Made by a program: the position numbers and the translations under genes | NCBI GenBank assembly: GCA_023213395.1 | Contig: CM041465.1 | Span: 137,275,741 to 137,339,740 of the forward strand | Length of the DNA: 64,000 nt | DNA from: Cycas panzhihuaensis | Lineage: Eukaryota > Cycadophyta | Reading direction: 5' to 3' | Shown here: one piece after another, positions 1-12,659 of the stretch | How the letters are laid out: each line of letters begins with the position of its first letter | Numbering within the stretch: position 1 is the first letter of the stretch | The notes under the pieces: generated by a model | The model's input: only the letters and a program-made list of their open reading frames with translations | Databases searched by the model: none | What the model was told of the DNA's origin: nothing

Positions 1-791
1 CATCGTGGGGCTGACGCGAGCAAGGGGCTAGTGACACTGGCCCGCAGGCTACGAATCGTGAGAAAATATGGAGAGGTGATAGCAGAGCCAGTTGCAGAGA
101 GGAGAGAGGCCATAGCGGAGGAGGTACCAGAGGAGGAGGTACTAGGCGGTGGCAGTGCTAGAGGGGAGGCACGCTTGAGTCAAGAGCTCACCGCACTGTG
201 TGAGACATAGCTTTTTCCTATCGTCGTTTGATTGCCAAATAGATAGTTTGATTTTAGTTTGATATCCATATAGACATGGACTGACATGTGGTATACTGGG
301 TTGCAGGTATGGTAGACATGCAGAGGTTAGTGGAGGCGGTAGTCCGAGAGGTATTCCCTCGAGCCTACGCGGAGGGACAGCCTCCCATACAGGCAGGGGA
401 TGAGCCTAGAGTGGCAAGCGGTCACATGCCAGCTTTTGCCCCATTGATACGGGTGAAAGATATATGGGTGGCAGAGTCTCAAGAGCACGAGGCACGTGCG
501 AGGCAGCAACAGGCTGAGATGGACACCATCCGAGCTTAGAGGGACACCCTACAGGCGCAAGTGTAGACACTGGAGGCTCAGGGAGGAGTCAAAGGGGATA
601 TGGGGAGCCATATCCCGGTGATAGTGGTAGAGGAGAGACTCCGGGGGATGGAGAGGAGGCCCCACATCATAGAGATGAAGCGGGATCGTGTCCAGGTGCG
701 ATACGATCGATTGGTCGAGGACATGGCGTCGAGGTCGGCACGGAGCAAGACACAGACCCATATAGTAGTGATGACCCCGAGGAGGCCATGA
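1..791 (+). pseudogene. Antisense extra ORF of element A (C-terminal part)
   Basis: This frame runs opposite to gag-pol. Three open pieces are seen. One ends at a stop at 208-210 and is glutamate-rich (EEVPEEEVLGG). One spans 288-539 (begins MVYWVAGMVDMQRL and holds the charged stretch EHEARARQQQAEMD). One spans 600-791. The same protein is encoded in element B (47859-48362) and, more decayed, in element C near the right edge. The stops between pieces fall where B has a sense codon or both copies have TAG in a CAG context, as expected from cytosine deamination. The charged, Q/E/R-rich stretch suggests a helical or coiled-coil region. Function is unknown. Confidence 0.6.
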
Positions 792-1538
792 GACGAAGGG
801 AGCGAGGTAGGGAGCTCACGGAGACCCAGGAGGAGTCTGAGAGAGATGTAGTCCCCAGGAGGGAGAGATCACACCGACCAAGAGATGATGCCCTAGGAGC
901 AGGGCTACGGTAGAGTAGTATGCATGTACTTAATTTTTGACAAGGGAAAGAACGTGCCTCCAAGGGGACCATATATAGAGTCATATGATTGTACCCCCCT
1001 TGTAAGGACACCGGCTTCCCATATGTATGATACGACACATGATTTTGATGTATATATAGACGGGGTGGTTAGTACCCCATTTTGATATGTGATGATGTGT
1101 ATATTTTGTTTAATAGTTGATATGTATGGTTTGTATTTTGTTATGATTATTTGTTCAAGTTACACATATTTCTTTTCATGCAAGGCCGTATACCTAACAG
1201 GAGCACACACGACCACTAGTAGAGGTGATAGGCATATGTGGGGTTAGGAAATAGAGCGACACGGATATCCACATGGGAGCATAGCGGGATATACAAAGGA
1301 AATACTAAGTGAGAGGGGGGAGTAACGATACTCCAGAGCATCATCCTAACTGGGGGATGCCTAAATAGGAGGACAAGGCCCCAAGGAAGAATGGGAACAA
1401 GGGTTCCACGGGAGGAACCAGAAGAAAACAAAAGAGACCATCCCAAACCACCCTTCTACCTGTGGCTGGGAGGAAAGGGAACAAACTTAAGATGGTAGTT
1501 TAGGCTCATTTCAGAGCGTGGACGAGGTGACGGCAAGG
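792..1538. other. Untranslated region between antisense ORF and integrase end of element A
   Basis: No credible ORF lies here. The stretch is conserved in element B (48363-49149) and, reversed, in element C (62455-63380). It includes one copy of the motif that is repeated five times in element C (here around 1450-1515). No clear LTR or polypurine tract is visible. Confidence 0.6.
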
Positions 1539-4500
1539 TCATGAGTAAAACATCTTAAGGAATTTCCCATTAACGGCTTTCTCAAATTCAAGACCCTCCA
1601 GGGTGGCGATCCTGTAGGCGCTGTTACCAAGGCTTTCGATAATGACAAAGGGGCCAACCCATCTGGGCCTAAATTTGGCCAAGTAGTTGTGAAGATATTC
1701 CAGTTTGAGGACATGGTCCCGGGGAAATAAAGGACAGGAACGAAGATGTTTATCGTAGGTCCTTTGTGAGCGAGCTTTGGATGCTAGGTTAGCTTGGTAG
1801 GCAGCTAAGCGTCTCTCACCCAAAGCTTCGAGGTCCAGGAGGCGAGCCTGGTGGATCAACTCCTCATCGATGAGACCCCGAAGAGAAACTCACAGGGAGG
1901 GAATCTCAACTAGGTGGCGCACGGAGCCCGCTAAGTGCTCAAGTAAGGCTTCATCGTCTTCGAAGTAATCCACCCCATGGATGACCTTACTTCGAATAGA
2001 TGAAGTGCTGGAGGAAGTAGGAGCAACGGGATCGTGGTGGTCATCAGGTTGTCCAACGTCCTCGACAGACTCTAAGGGAGAGTCAAGAAGGGGCTCCTCG
2101 GAAGGAGCGAAAGGTAGTTCTTCAGAACCATCACCTACAGGGGGTGGTGAAGATGAAGAACCAGGGACCTGTGGGCCAAAACGTGTAATGATATGTGTCA
2201 CAAAAGGATGACTAGTCTCACTAACGAAAGAGGTTCTAGGTGGGGATCTAGAATGAGATAGGTGCATCCTACTAGTGTAGAGGAAAGAAACGGGGTGAAG
2301 AAAGCCCTCATCCTCGTCATGTGACTCATTGTCGCTAAACAAGGTGAGGTACCTGTAGCTGCCAACACCAATAGGGGCAAAGCGCATAAGACTATGAGAA
2401 GAGGATGCGAGATCTTCTTCAATGTGAGATGGATCGGGTATGCTGATGGAGCAAGTCCAGGCGTGAGCAGAAGGGCCTTGGCTTGCCTGATTAACAGGGT
2501 GAGTTTGTTTAATAGGTGGATGCTCACGGGAGACAACTCTCATCTGTCCATCATGGACGAACTTAAGGTGCCCTCAACGAGTTGAACACACAGCTCCCAT
2601 CTGGTCAAGCCATGGTTGACCCAAGAGGAGATTGTAGTCAACGTCAATGTGAAGGACTACAATGTCCGCGAGGACAGTTTTACCCTCGAGAGTGAGTGGG
2701 ATTGAAACAGATCCCAATGGGGTCTTTTTGCTACCGTCGTAGCCTTGGCATCGCCATGGAATAGGTTCCAAGGCAGAAATACCAAGCTCTTGCATAACAC
2801 ATAAGGGCATAGCATTCACGGAAGAACCGTTGTCGACAACAGTTCTTCACAGGGTACGGTCAGGTGTGTCTATGGTGATGGTGAACAGGAAGTTCTATTG
2901 GCATTCCCTTTCACACGTAGGGGCGAGATCTTTAGGATCAAAAGAAATGACAGGCTTATGGCCTTGGGTAACACCCAAAGCGTGAATAGGCATGTCATTC
3001 GATCCTAAAGCTTCCAAAAGGAGAGTCTGCTGCTTGGGACAACTCCTCAAAACATCCATCAAGGACATTCTCGCAGCGATAGTATGGAGTTCGTCAACGA
3101 TAAAGAAAGGCTTACCCTTCGCAGGAGGTTGGGTAAGCGCCCTTCGAAAATCGTAACGACCAGGACGTACGGGAATAGCCTTGGGAAAAAGTGGTACTTC
3201 CGGAGGAGAGTTTTCCAGAAGAGGATTGGAGTGTGGGGCAGAAGAAGAGGCACCAACTGCCTCTTTAGCCGTTTGAGACCGAGTAAGGGCATACAAAGGA
3301 GTAGCCTCAAGTATTTAGATCACCTTCTTTCCCTTATTCTGGGACCGCGAAGGTGATGGAGTACGTCAGTTAGGGGAATGAGAGGAAGAGGATGAATCTC
3401 GAGCGCCCTTCCCTTTATCGTGGGTAGGACGGGAATTCAGGGATCTTCCCTGGCTCCGGTTGTTTTTGGGATGAGTGTTACGATCGCGTTCCCCATGTTT
3501 GGGGAACGGATCCTTGTGGACCAGTTGGTTTGGATTAGGCCTTGAGGCCCGTTTAGGGGATGAGCCATGTTGAGGGCCATCCATGAGATGTTGGGCCCTA
3601 CAACATGAGTCATCATGGAAGCACTCCCCATGAATGGAACACCACTTCTTCTCAAGCAAAGAATCTGTCTTCCTTGCTTAAGAGGACTGGGTATTACCAT
3701 TCCTAGGGAGGGAAGCTTGGGTAGCTTATTGGATTTGTTTGTTAGAAGTTGGTGATAAAGGAGCTTATAGTTTGAGTTCTTTCATCATACGTTCAAATGA
3801 ATGTATAGCAGATGTAAGTGGGTCTAAAGTCTTCTTAGTTGGATGAGAAGAAGACCTAGAAGATTGTTGAGGTTTAATATCTTTAGTTGGAGGTGGTGCC
3901 TCGCGTCGCTGTGAAGGCTTGAGAGGCTTCTTGAGTCCAGCCTAGATCTTAATAGCCTCAAGTGCTAAGCACTTTGCAATAGCGAAGTCACATATAGTCA
4001 TCCCCATTTTAAGGACTTCTACGTGGACTTCAGGGCGAAGTGTATTAACAAAGAGATCCCTCTTCAACTCCTCGGGCAATGTAGCCTTAGTGGAATGAAG
4101 GTGGTTATGGAACTGCCGCACAAAGTCACGATTCATCTCGGCGTGACCTTGTTTGAGCGATAAAAGAGATCTCATTCCACTTTCAAATGGGCGAGCAACA
4201 TCAAAATAATTGATGAACTCATCCACAAGTTACTGGATCGAAAAAATAGAATGAGCTAGAAGACGATAAAACCACTTAAGGGCATCACCTTGTAAAGATC
4301 GAGGGAATAGTTTAATTAAGATGTGATCATAGGCCCAGTAATCAATACACGCCATAAAGAAACTACGAACGTGCTCCGTTGGGTCTTATGAGGAAGTTCC
4401 GTCAAATTTAGGAACTTCGGGAGGATGAGGCGACAGATTGGTTCTTAATGCCTCAACAGATAGTGGTGTTGATCTATAGTCCATGAAGGGATGTGCCCTT

Positions 4501-5651
4501 GCCTAGACTGTAAGATCAGCGAATGATGCAGTAGGTAGTGAACAAGGAACGAATGGGGTTGATAAACCTATCCCTCCTTGAGGAAATACCCCTTATTGGA
4601 AGGGGGCTTGAGGATAAGCGCCTTGAAAGGGAGTCGGGTTCCCTTGCGAAGGCGCAACAAAAGAGGCTACGCTAGATGGTGGAAAAGGACAGTGTGGAAC
4701 CGGGTTTTGTCCATATGGGTGACCCGTGGGTGGCGCAACCCCATATGGATGTAGCGGGTCCACCCCGTAAGCTGGAATATGATTCCCTTTACCCTGCCCC
4801 CAAGGTTGAGAAGTATAACCTGGGGGTATGTAAAGAAGGGGACCATGGGATTGGTTTTGAAGATACGTGGGAGTGGGTCCCACACGACTAGTGGTAGAAG
4901 CGTTAGCAGGCCCCCTAGGCCTACTAGGAAACACATGTGCCACATTAGGAGGTGGCACATTGGCTTGACTAAGAAAAGGTATGAGAACCCCAAGGTGGGA
5001 GAAAGACATACCTTGAGAGGGTCCCAAAGAGCTAGGACGATGACGAGGAATGGAAGGCGCAACATGTGTCCCCAAAACAGTTGTATGGATGGAGTGGGAC
5101 GAATGTGTAGGCACGAAAGGATTAGTCATTATAGGAGGTGTAGATGCGGATGAAGAAAGTGGGAGAGGAGCGGACGAGGAAAACACTCCACCACGAAAAG
5201 CATCTTCAAACCATCTAGGACAAGGTTGAAGACGAGCAGCTCGAAAGCACTCGTTAAGAGCTTCAACCACGTCAGCAGAAGGGGTATCAACATGATCATA
5301 AGAAGTAGATGGGACTTCAAATGAAGTAGACCCCTCAGGGAACTCCTCATAAGAATCACCAACTGGATGGTAAATCTCAAGAGGAGATGGTCCTTCTACC
5401 GTATGAGTAGAAGGATGGGTGTCAAGGGGGTGACGTTGGTCACCCGGGTAGTAAATAGGATCGTCACCTTCTTGGGTGGATCCCGGAATAGATGCAGGAA
5501 ACTCATAAGTTCCCAAGACCAAGGTGTGATAGGCCCAATCGGAGGGGTATCCTTCCATGGTCGAATCAGAATCTAACGATGAAAGAGGACGATACCTAGG
5601 ATCTTCTAACAATGGAGGCAAACCACATAGGCAATGAGAGAAGCATCGCAT
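1539..5651 (-). pseudogene. Fused gag-protease-integrase C-terminus frame of element A
   Basis: The open pieces 4593-5651, 3942-4226, 3366-3659, 2895-3296, 2574-2819, 1890-2543 and 1539-1859 all lie in one frame, so about 1370 codons are interrupted only by stops. In order they give: a proline-rich gag N-terminus (HPYGVAPPTG-type runs); the gag core (KWFYRLLAHSIF, then MDEFINYFDVARPF); a zinc-binding motif with spacing C-x2-H-x4-H-x3-C (CSIHGECFHDDSC); the retropepsin (VDNGSSVNAM, then YNLLLGQPWLDQMG); a linker; and the integrase C-terminus (RWVGPFVIIES). RT, RNase H and the integrase core are missing between linker and integrase end. One stop at about 1890 is a CGA to TGA change relative to element B. 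Confidence 0.85.
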
Positions 5652-5798
5652 ACAAAGCTTGCCAACACTTTAGAAGAAGGAAAGAGCCACAAGGAGTGCA
5701 CGTTGGGGGCTGCCCAACGGAGGAGATAAAGAGAAAGAAACCACTAGAAGGTAGTAATATCAACAGGAAGGGATGAGAACTAGCTCCCTTACTGGCAA

Positions 5799-5817
5799 GT
5801 CCCCAGTATGGTCGCCA
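5799..5817 (-). other. Primer binding site of element A
   Basis: The minus strand reads TGGCGACCATACTGGGGAC directly inside the LTR end. It starts with TGG, the complement of a tRNA CCA end, and resembles the TGGCGACTCnnCTGGGGA primer sites of plant Tat-like elements. It is repeated with one change at 53361-53379 (element B) and decayed at about 55889 (element C). The exact tRNA was not determined. Confidence 0.75.
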
Positions 5818-5818
5818 G

Positions 5819-6790
5819 TGGATGCGCGTCTACGGGATAATCACCTAGCTGAGTAGAAATAGCGAGGATGATCGATAACGGTATCGAGGGTGCAGATAGA
5901 AACCTACAAGCGAAGCGAGTACCACGCAGGGCACCCCGTGCGCTGGAGCGTGAGTTCAGGACCTGCGGATGATACCCAACTACCTGAGAGTGGTTCCCCA
6001 CCTCAAAGAGAAAGGGGGAAAGTGAGAGAAGTAGCCTGGATAGACTTAGGAAGAAAGTCCTCCCACCCTTGGATGGTCGGAAGGGGAGGAAGAGAATCCC
6101 CAAGGGTTTCCCTATGACGGAGGGAAACAAGTGGGAGTAAGGTAAGCGATAGCCTACGGTGCGGCTAGGATCTTCTCGGTTATTTGATCGAGCAAATAGA
6201 GCTAAGAAGAGGTGAAGGGAGCGGGAGTGGACAACAATCCCAAAATCTCACTTAATGATTCGACCAGGAAGGCGAGAGTGATGTGGCATATGCAAGCAAA
6301 CAAAACCAAACAAAGAAAACAAGCCAAAAGGGGCGAGGATTGGTTTTGCAAGCTGAAGAAATGAGGAAGGAAAAATCTCCTAAAGTCTTTTCTCAGAGTG
6401 AATGTGGTGCGTAATGTGTAAATATATAAATGCGAGTAAAAGATATTAATTTCCTTTTCCCTTTTATGTTTGACCTATTTAACTAATGCATAGACCACAA
6501 CTAAAAGTACGAAAAGGAAAGTAAGGACAAGAGGAAGAAGTACGTACCCAGGAGAGTTGCGAACGATAGGAGACCTCACTCATGCACCATGCACATCCTC
6601 GCCAAGCCCACAAATAATAGAGGGGCTTCCTTACCTTCCCCTTACGAAAGGAAAAAAAGAAAGGAAACAAAAATGAAAGCAAAGAGAAAACATACAAGAC
6701 GCCTTACCCGGATCTAAGTGCTTGACACCTTTGCGAGAGCACCGCGGTAACCTGCACATGCACAAACCTATCCCTTCCAAGAAGGGGCTG
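5819..6790 (-). repeat. Truncated 5' LTR of element A
   Basis: The LTR begins next to the primer site (plus-strand TGGATGCGCG) and shares blocks in the same order with the solo LTR at 38537-41046, for example the CTTGGATGGTCGGAAGG region near 6068 and the pyrimidine-rich stretch near 6450. The family LTR is about 2.5 kb in its two longer copies. Here only about 1 kb remains before copia sequence starts near 6793, so the U3 half is missing. Confidence 0.65.
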
Positions 6791-6792
6791 CA

Positions 6793-7075
6793 AGAGACAA
6801 TCTATATAAGCTTTATGTGAGTACGATATACACTGGCAATTGTAATTTGGCTATTATAGAAAGTAGTAATAATGTAGGTAGGACCCAAGTATCACTTGTT
6901 GGTAAAACTATCTTGTGGCATCAAAGATTAGGCCATATTAGAGAGAAAAGCCCCTATAATTTAGCCATATTAGAGAGAAAAGCCCCTATAATTTATTCTT
7001 CAAAGGTATGGTTGAAGACATCCCTGAAATTTATGGCTTATTATATAACCACTAGTGGTTGGCAGAACTCTTGAG
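6793..7075 (+). pseudogene. Ty1/copia fragment, GAG-pre-integrase domain
   Basis: The frame contains ILWHQRLGHI, the WHxRLGH signature that precedes copia integrase, after a decayed lead-in resembling DNLYKLY. A segment of about 36 bases (ending AGCCCCTATAATTTA) is repeated in tandem at 6931-6990. No other copia domain is recognisable nearby, so this is an isolated scrap abutting the truncated LTR of element A. Confidence 0.7.
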
Positions 7076-8683
7076 AATGTACTCTTTGTTAGTAAGAAGC
7101 AGATGTTAATGCTCATAATTAAAATGTGTATGTAGGTCACTTGGGGCTACTAATGGAAATAAAGGCCTAATGCCTCTTCGATGAGATCCATTTTCTAAAT
7201 GGCTAATTTGCCTATTTAAGGCCCTATGGATATGAAAGAAGATTAGTTTGTGAATGTGAAATTACTATTGCCCTTTAGTATGATCTTTTAATATTTATTT
7301 TAGTGTTTATTTATACTCTTTTTCTATGTTCTATTTTCTATTTATATATAAAGACAGACTAAGAGAACTATATTAAGTAGTATCATAGCTCAGTTATATA
7401 ATAAATGGGAACTATAGAATAGGTAAAAATCAAGGAAATTTTTTCCCTCCAATATGATTAAGTACTTTCTTTACACAAGTAGAGATTGAGAAAAGATCAC
7501 CTCTCAGTACTCTCTCTATAAGGATATTGAGGAATAAAATCTGTGGTATTCAAGACTCATAAAGAAAAGAAAATTTTATTTCCCCTTAGTAATGCTCAAC
7601 ACCTTTTCTTTGAATTTGATTTAGTTCAGTTCAATTTTATTTCAATTACAATACCTATATTGTTAGTCCAAGGGTACATAACTCCACTTAGCAGCTATCA
7701 TTTTCCCTTTTGATCCTCATTCCTAGGTAGATAACTTTGTGTAGCAACTACTTAAAGTAGTTAGATAGAGACCCTATACCAGCGGTCTAGAAAAATCATA
7801 ATGATCTTTCATTCTGGCTAAGCATAATGTGAGTTTCCTGCCCTTTACATGAAGGACTAGAGATAACGCTCCTGAACTAAACCCTATAGACAAAACTTAG
7901 CTATAGAATTGAGCCTCCATGTACCTTTGGGCATAGAGGAGGATCCCTTTAGGTCTTGAATCCTTCTTAATGTAGACAACTTATTGGTCACTAAAGTCTT
8001 GTAGTGTATTAGTTGGCGATTAGTGCCATGAAGCTACCTGTTCTTACATTCTACATAAAAAGTTTATTAATATGCTTATAAGACCAAGTACACCTTTTCT
8101 AGTGGTTGGTAGGATACCTTGTTACTACTCACATCATGCTTACAATATTCTACTTCTTACTTAAGATCTAAATACACAGGATAATAGACCTTTAATTGAT
8201 AACTTCACATGCTAAACATAACCATGTAAGTAACAATCTATCAATAACAATTCTAGCTCACAAAGAAAAAATAACTACCAATAGTTAGATTTATTAAAAG
8301 AAAGTAATTTCCTACTCTACTGAGAATTCTAATTTTTAAAATACTTCCTAGATTTGAAAACAACTAACATAGTTAGATTTAGGTTTTTATTAAAAAAAAT
8401 GTCTATAATATGAAAATACCTAGGGTATTATGTCATGCTGATCATTTTTTATTAGGGTAGTTTTAACTTAAATTTTTAGGGTATAATGATATATAGGCAT
8501 CTATGGGACCCATTGCCCAAAAATTTCACTTAAGACCCACCTATCCTACTTTAACGAGCTTCTCATGCTTGTTTTTGTATATTAGGTAAATCTATTATAC
8601 TTTTAGGGTCAATAGGTTATAAACACCTTACAACTACACCCCCCACTTATCATTCCCTCACTTAACTCCTAACCTCTTTAGTA
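7076..8683. other. AT-rich stretch, no recognised feature
   Basis: About 1.6 kb with no ORF over 60 codons that resembles a known protein on either strand. It lies between a copia scrap and element D and may be decayed copia sequence, but nothing in it shows that. Confidence 0.5.
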
Positions 8684-11600
8684 GTCCACCCCATGGATGA
8701 CCACGCTTCGAGAAGACGAGGGGAGAGGAGTAGAAGGAGCAGTGGGACCGTAGCGGTCGACCCACCATTAGATATACCTAAGGGATTTTTCAGAAGAGTT
8801 AGAAGGGGTCCTCTTGTGAGAAACAATAAGAAGCTCCCTCGCTTCATCGCCTACAGAGGGCAACAAAGTGGAAGATAGAGTGATATGGGGGATTGCATGA
8901 TTGGTAGGAGCGATGATATGTGATCCAAGAGGAAAGTTGGTCTCCCTAATAGGAGAAAGTTCAAGTCTGGACCTAGAACGAATAGAGTGCCTTCTACTTA
9001 CATTTAGAAGGGATATGGGATGAGGAAGGTCCTCATCCTCGCCATTGGATTCGTCGCCATTAAGCACGGCGAGATACCCATAGCTCCCTACGCCAATAGA
9101 GACGAAGTAGATGAGATTTAAGGAAGAAGAGGAGGGACCTTCTCCCAAGCTAGATGAGCTAGGAATATCGATAGAGCAAGCGGATCTGTGGGCAAATAGA
9201 TCCTTATCGCCTTTTGCCTTATTGCAAGCTGCTTGACGAGGTTGGCGGGTTTGTTTGGTGGGAGGAGGCTCTCGAGAGATAACCTTCATTTGCCCTTCAT
9301 GGACAAATTTAAGTCGTCCCCAACGAGACGAGCACACAACTCCCATTTCGTTGAGCCATGGGTGTCCCAACAAAAGGTTGTAGTTGACGTCGACGTCGAG
9401 AACTACAATGTTAGTTAGGACTGTTTTGTCCTTGAGGGTGAGTGGAATGGACACTGATCCTAAGGGTGTCGTTTTGCTACCATTGTAACCTTGGCACTGC
9501 CATGGAACTGGCTCTAAAGCTAATATGCCAAGCTCTTGCATGACATGTAAGGGCATAACATTGATGGAAGAACCATTGTCCACAACGGTTCTTCGAAGAG
9601 TGTAGTCAGGAGTATCAATAGTTATGGTGAAGGGATAGTGCCATTAGCATTCCCTTTCATCGGTTGGAGGAAAATCCTTGGGGTTGAAGGAGATGGCAGT
9701 TTCGTGGCTTAAAGCAGTGCCTAAAGCGTGAATGGATGCGTTACCCAATCCCAAGGCTTCTAAGAGAACTTACATTGTTCCGGATAGCTCCTCAAGACGT
9801 TGATTATGGACATCCCCGCGGCCATAGTGTGAAGCTCGTCGACAACAAAGAAGCACTTCCCCTTCACGGTAGGTTGGGGAAGGGCCCTTCAAAAGTCGCA
9901 ATGAGCGAGGCACACCGGAATAGTCTTGGGGAGCGCAGGGACTTCCAGAGGAGGGATTTTTAGAAGGGAATCAAGGTGAGGTATGGAAGAAGAGGCGTCG
10001 TTCACCTCTTTAGCCGCTTGAGACTGGGTTAAGGCGTATGATGGCGTGGTCTCGAGCATTGAAATGACTCTCTTTCCCTTGTCTCGGGATCGAGAGGATG
10101 AAGGAGTGTGACAATTGGGGGAACCATAAGGAGAGGATAAATCCCTTGTACCCTTCCCTTTGGCTTGTAAAGGGCGAGGGTTTGGGGACCTCCCTCTATT
10201 TTGGTTACCCTTTTGTTGGTTATTGCGATCACATTCCCATGTTTAGGGAAAAGATCCTTGTGGATGGGCTGGTCTAGGTTTGGCCTAAATGCCCGTTTGG
10301 GAGAAGAATCACGTTGTGGGGCAGCTCTAGGGTGCTAGGCCTGGCATTGTGAATCTTCGTAGAAATACTCTCCATGGATGGAACACAATTTCTTTTCTAG
10401 GGAGGAATCGAGCTTTCTCATTTAAAAAGATTAGCTATTACCCTTGAGGGGAGCAGCTTGAGAGGCCTAGTGAACTGGTTTATGAGAGGTAGGGGATGAA
10501 AGGGCTTGGAGTTTAAACTCCTTCATGGTACGTTCAAATGAGCGTATAGTGGAGGTGATAGGATCCAAGGTCTTCTCTGTTGGATCGGAAGAAGACCTGG
10601 CAGGCTATTGGACTTTAGTCTCACAGAGTGGTGGAGGTGCCTCATGCCGTTGTGAGGGCTTGAGAGGCTTCTTGAGACCCGCTTGGATCTCAATAGCCTC
10701 GAGTGTCAAGCACTTGGCTATGGTGGAGTCGCACATTATTGCCCCCATTTTAAGGACTTCAACGTAGACTTCTAGGCGAAGGGTGTTGATAAAGAGGTCT
10801 TGCTTCAGCTCCTCAGGTAAGGTTACCGTAGTGGAGTGAAGCAGGTCATGGAAGCGTCTCACAAAGTCAGGATTCATCTCATCATGACCTTGTTTAAGAG
10901 ATAGAAGCGCTTTCATTCGGCTCTGGAAAGGACGAGCTATATCAAAATAATTGACGAATTCATCCACGAGTTGTTGGAATTAAAAGATAGAATGTGCTGG
11001 CAGGTGATAGAACCACTTAAGGGCATTGCCTTGAAGAGATTGTGGGAAGAGTTTCATAAGGATATGGTCATAAGCCCAATAATCGATACATGCCATAGAA
11101 AAGCTATGGACATGCTCCATTGGGTCTTGCGATGAGGTTCCATCAAATTTGGGAACCTTGAGAGGGTGAGGCGGTAAGTTGGTCCTTAGCACCTCAATAG
11201 ATAGGGGTGTCAATCTATAGTCCATAAAGGGGCGTGCCCTTGACTGGACCATAAGATCGATGAGAGATGGAAGAGGAGGTAGACAAGGTTGCCCAAATCC
11301 TCCTTGGGGAATTTGATTCGAAAGGGGATATTAGCCTCCTCCGGTTTGATGAGAAGACACTAGTCCCACATTCAAAGGAATATACATAGGAGCAGATGGG
11401 GGTGAAGGACCCATCCCTCCTTGAGGAAATACCCCTTGTTGGAAAGGAGCCTGAGAGAAGGTACCTTGGGAGAGAACTTTCCCTCCTTGTAAAGGTACAA
11501 CATGAGGTGTGACATGGGAGGATGGAAAAGAGAGGATGGAAAAGAGGGGTGTAGAATTGGGGTTTTGCCTATATGGGCTGCCCGTGGGTGGTGTGACCCT

Positions 11601-12116
11601 ATATGGGTGCAAAGGGTCCACCGCATAAGCTGAAAGGGAGCTTCCCTTGCTGTGCTCCTATGGTTGAGAGATGTAACCTGGGGGCATGTAAAGGGAGGGA
11701 TCCCTAGGTTGAACTTGGGAGTGTGTGGGGACGGCCCCCACATGGCTAGAAGTAGGGGTGCATGCAGGTCCCTTAGATCCAATAGGTGGCAGATATACTA
11801 TAGTCGGCAGAGGTGTAGTCGTTTGACTAGAAGGGGTCATGCTCAATCCAAGTTGGGAAGAGGATATGCCTTGGGTGGTCCTCAAGGATCATGGACTATG
11901 AGGAGAGGAAGATGAGGCAAAAGATAAACCCATCGTAGGTGGAGGAGTTAAACAGGATGGACGAGGTAAGGCAGATGTAGAGGAAGGAGGCGCAACGCTT
12001 CGCAAGATGCTCTCAAACCATTTGGGATGTGGTTGGAGGCAAGGACCAACCACATAGTGTATATAATCACATCCATTCAATGGGATAGATGTGAGAACCA
12101 AGTTAGTGAATTCCAA
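8684..12116 (-). pseudogene. Element D: diverged gag-protease fragment of the element A family
   Basis: Read leftward, this has the same domain order as element A. It has a proline-rich gag N-terminus (11331-12116), the gag core (10980-11252, KWFYHLPAHSIF; 10605-10967, MDEFVNYFDIARPF), a damaged zinc-motif region (about 10360-10420) and the retropepsin with linker (8768-9583, MDNGSSINVMPL and YNLLLGHPWLNEMG). It stops at the linker words equivalent to HGVDY, close to where the A/B deletion starts, and has no integrase end. Gag and protease pieces are in different frames. Clearly more diverged than A is from B, so it is an older or separate subfamily. No LTR is attached. Confidence 0.85.
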
Positions 12117-12659
12117 CGGTTCCTAATCTGGTAGTGTTGACCAGTCAGACCGAATGGACCTTATATGATGTAATTTTAACTAGTCTAATGAAATAAAAAG
12201 AGTTATGTGAACAATTGTGTGTACTTATTATGGAATGCATGTGAATTGTGGACTTATATGGATGATTAACTAAAGAATATGTATGTTGACCACCTGCACA
12301 CACCCTAGACTATAGTGGAAAAGCCTTGACAAATGAAGAACTGCAGTAGGAAGTAGATTTCTTAGTCAACGCTTATACTGAACATGTCTGTTATAATTGA
12401 GTGAGCTGACAGAAGTAATCTGTATTCCAAGTGTTCTCGTATTGCTCTATGAGGTTTGTTTTTAGGGAATGTTAATTGTTGCCCATTACCTTCTTGCATG
12501 CTCTTTTCTACCAATGGAACCATTGAAGTTCCTTATCACAGAAAGGGAGAGATGCTATTAAGACTTGCTCTTGATCGTGTAGGGTGTATGCCTGGAAGTA
12601 GATTTCCACCTGGAGTATCCAACTGTGAATATCTCTTGATTTGTTAGGACCATTTAAGA
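12117..12659. other. Unrecognised spacer
   Basis: A 63-codon plus-strand ORF (12456-12647) matches no family I recognise and is probably chance. The stretch ends in a run of A at about 12659-12670. Confidence 0.4.

Larger units (their letters stand above)
1..6790 (-). mobile_element. Element A: Tat-like Ty3/gypsy retrotransposon, pol-deleted, partial
   Basis: The element reads leftward. From right to left it has a truncated 5' LTR (from 5819), a primer binding site, a gag-protease-integrase C-terminus frame (5651 to 1539), an untranslated stretch and an antisense ORF region that runs off the left edge. The 3' LTR lies outside the window. Order and domains match elements B (46622-53388) and C (53389-64000). 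Compared with C, reverse transcriptase, RNase H and the integrase catalytic core are absent, so it could not move without help. Placement in the Tat group is inferred from the antisense extra ORF, the primer site type and element C's integrase end. Confidence 0.85.

Noticed and set aside
2574-2860. Retropepsin site reads DNGSS instead of D-T/S-G
   Set aside because: It is the same in A, B, C and D, and DNGS-type sites are common in plant gypsy proteases of this kind as far as I know, so it is a lineage trait, not a lesion.
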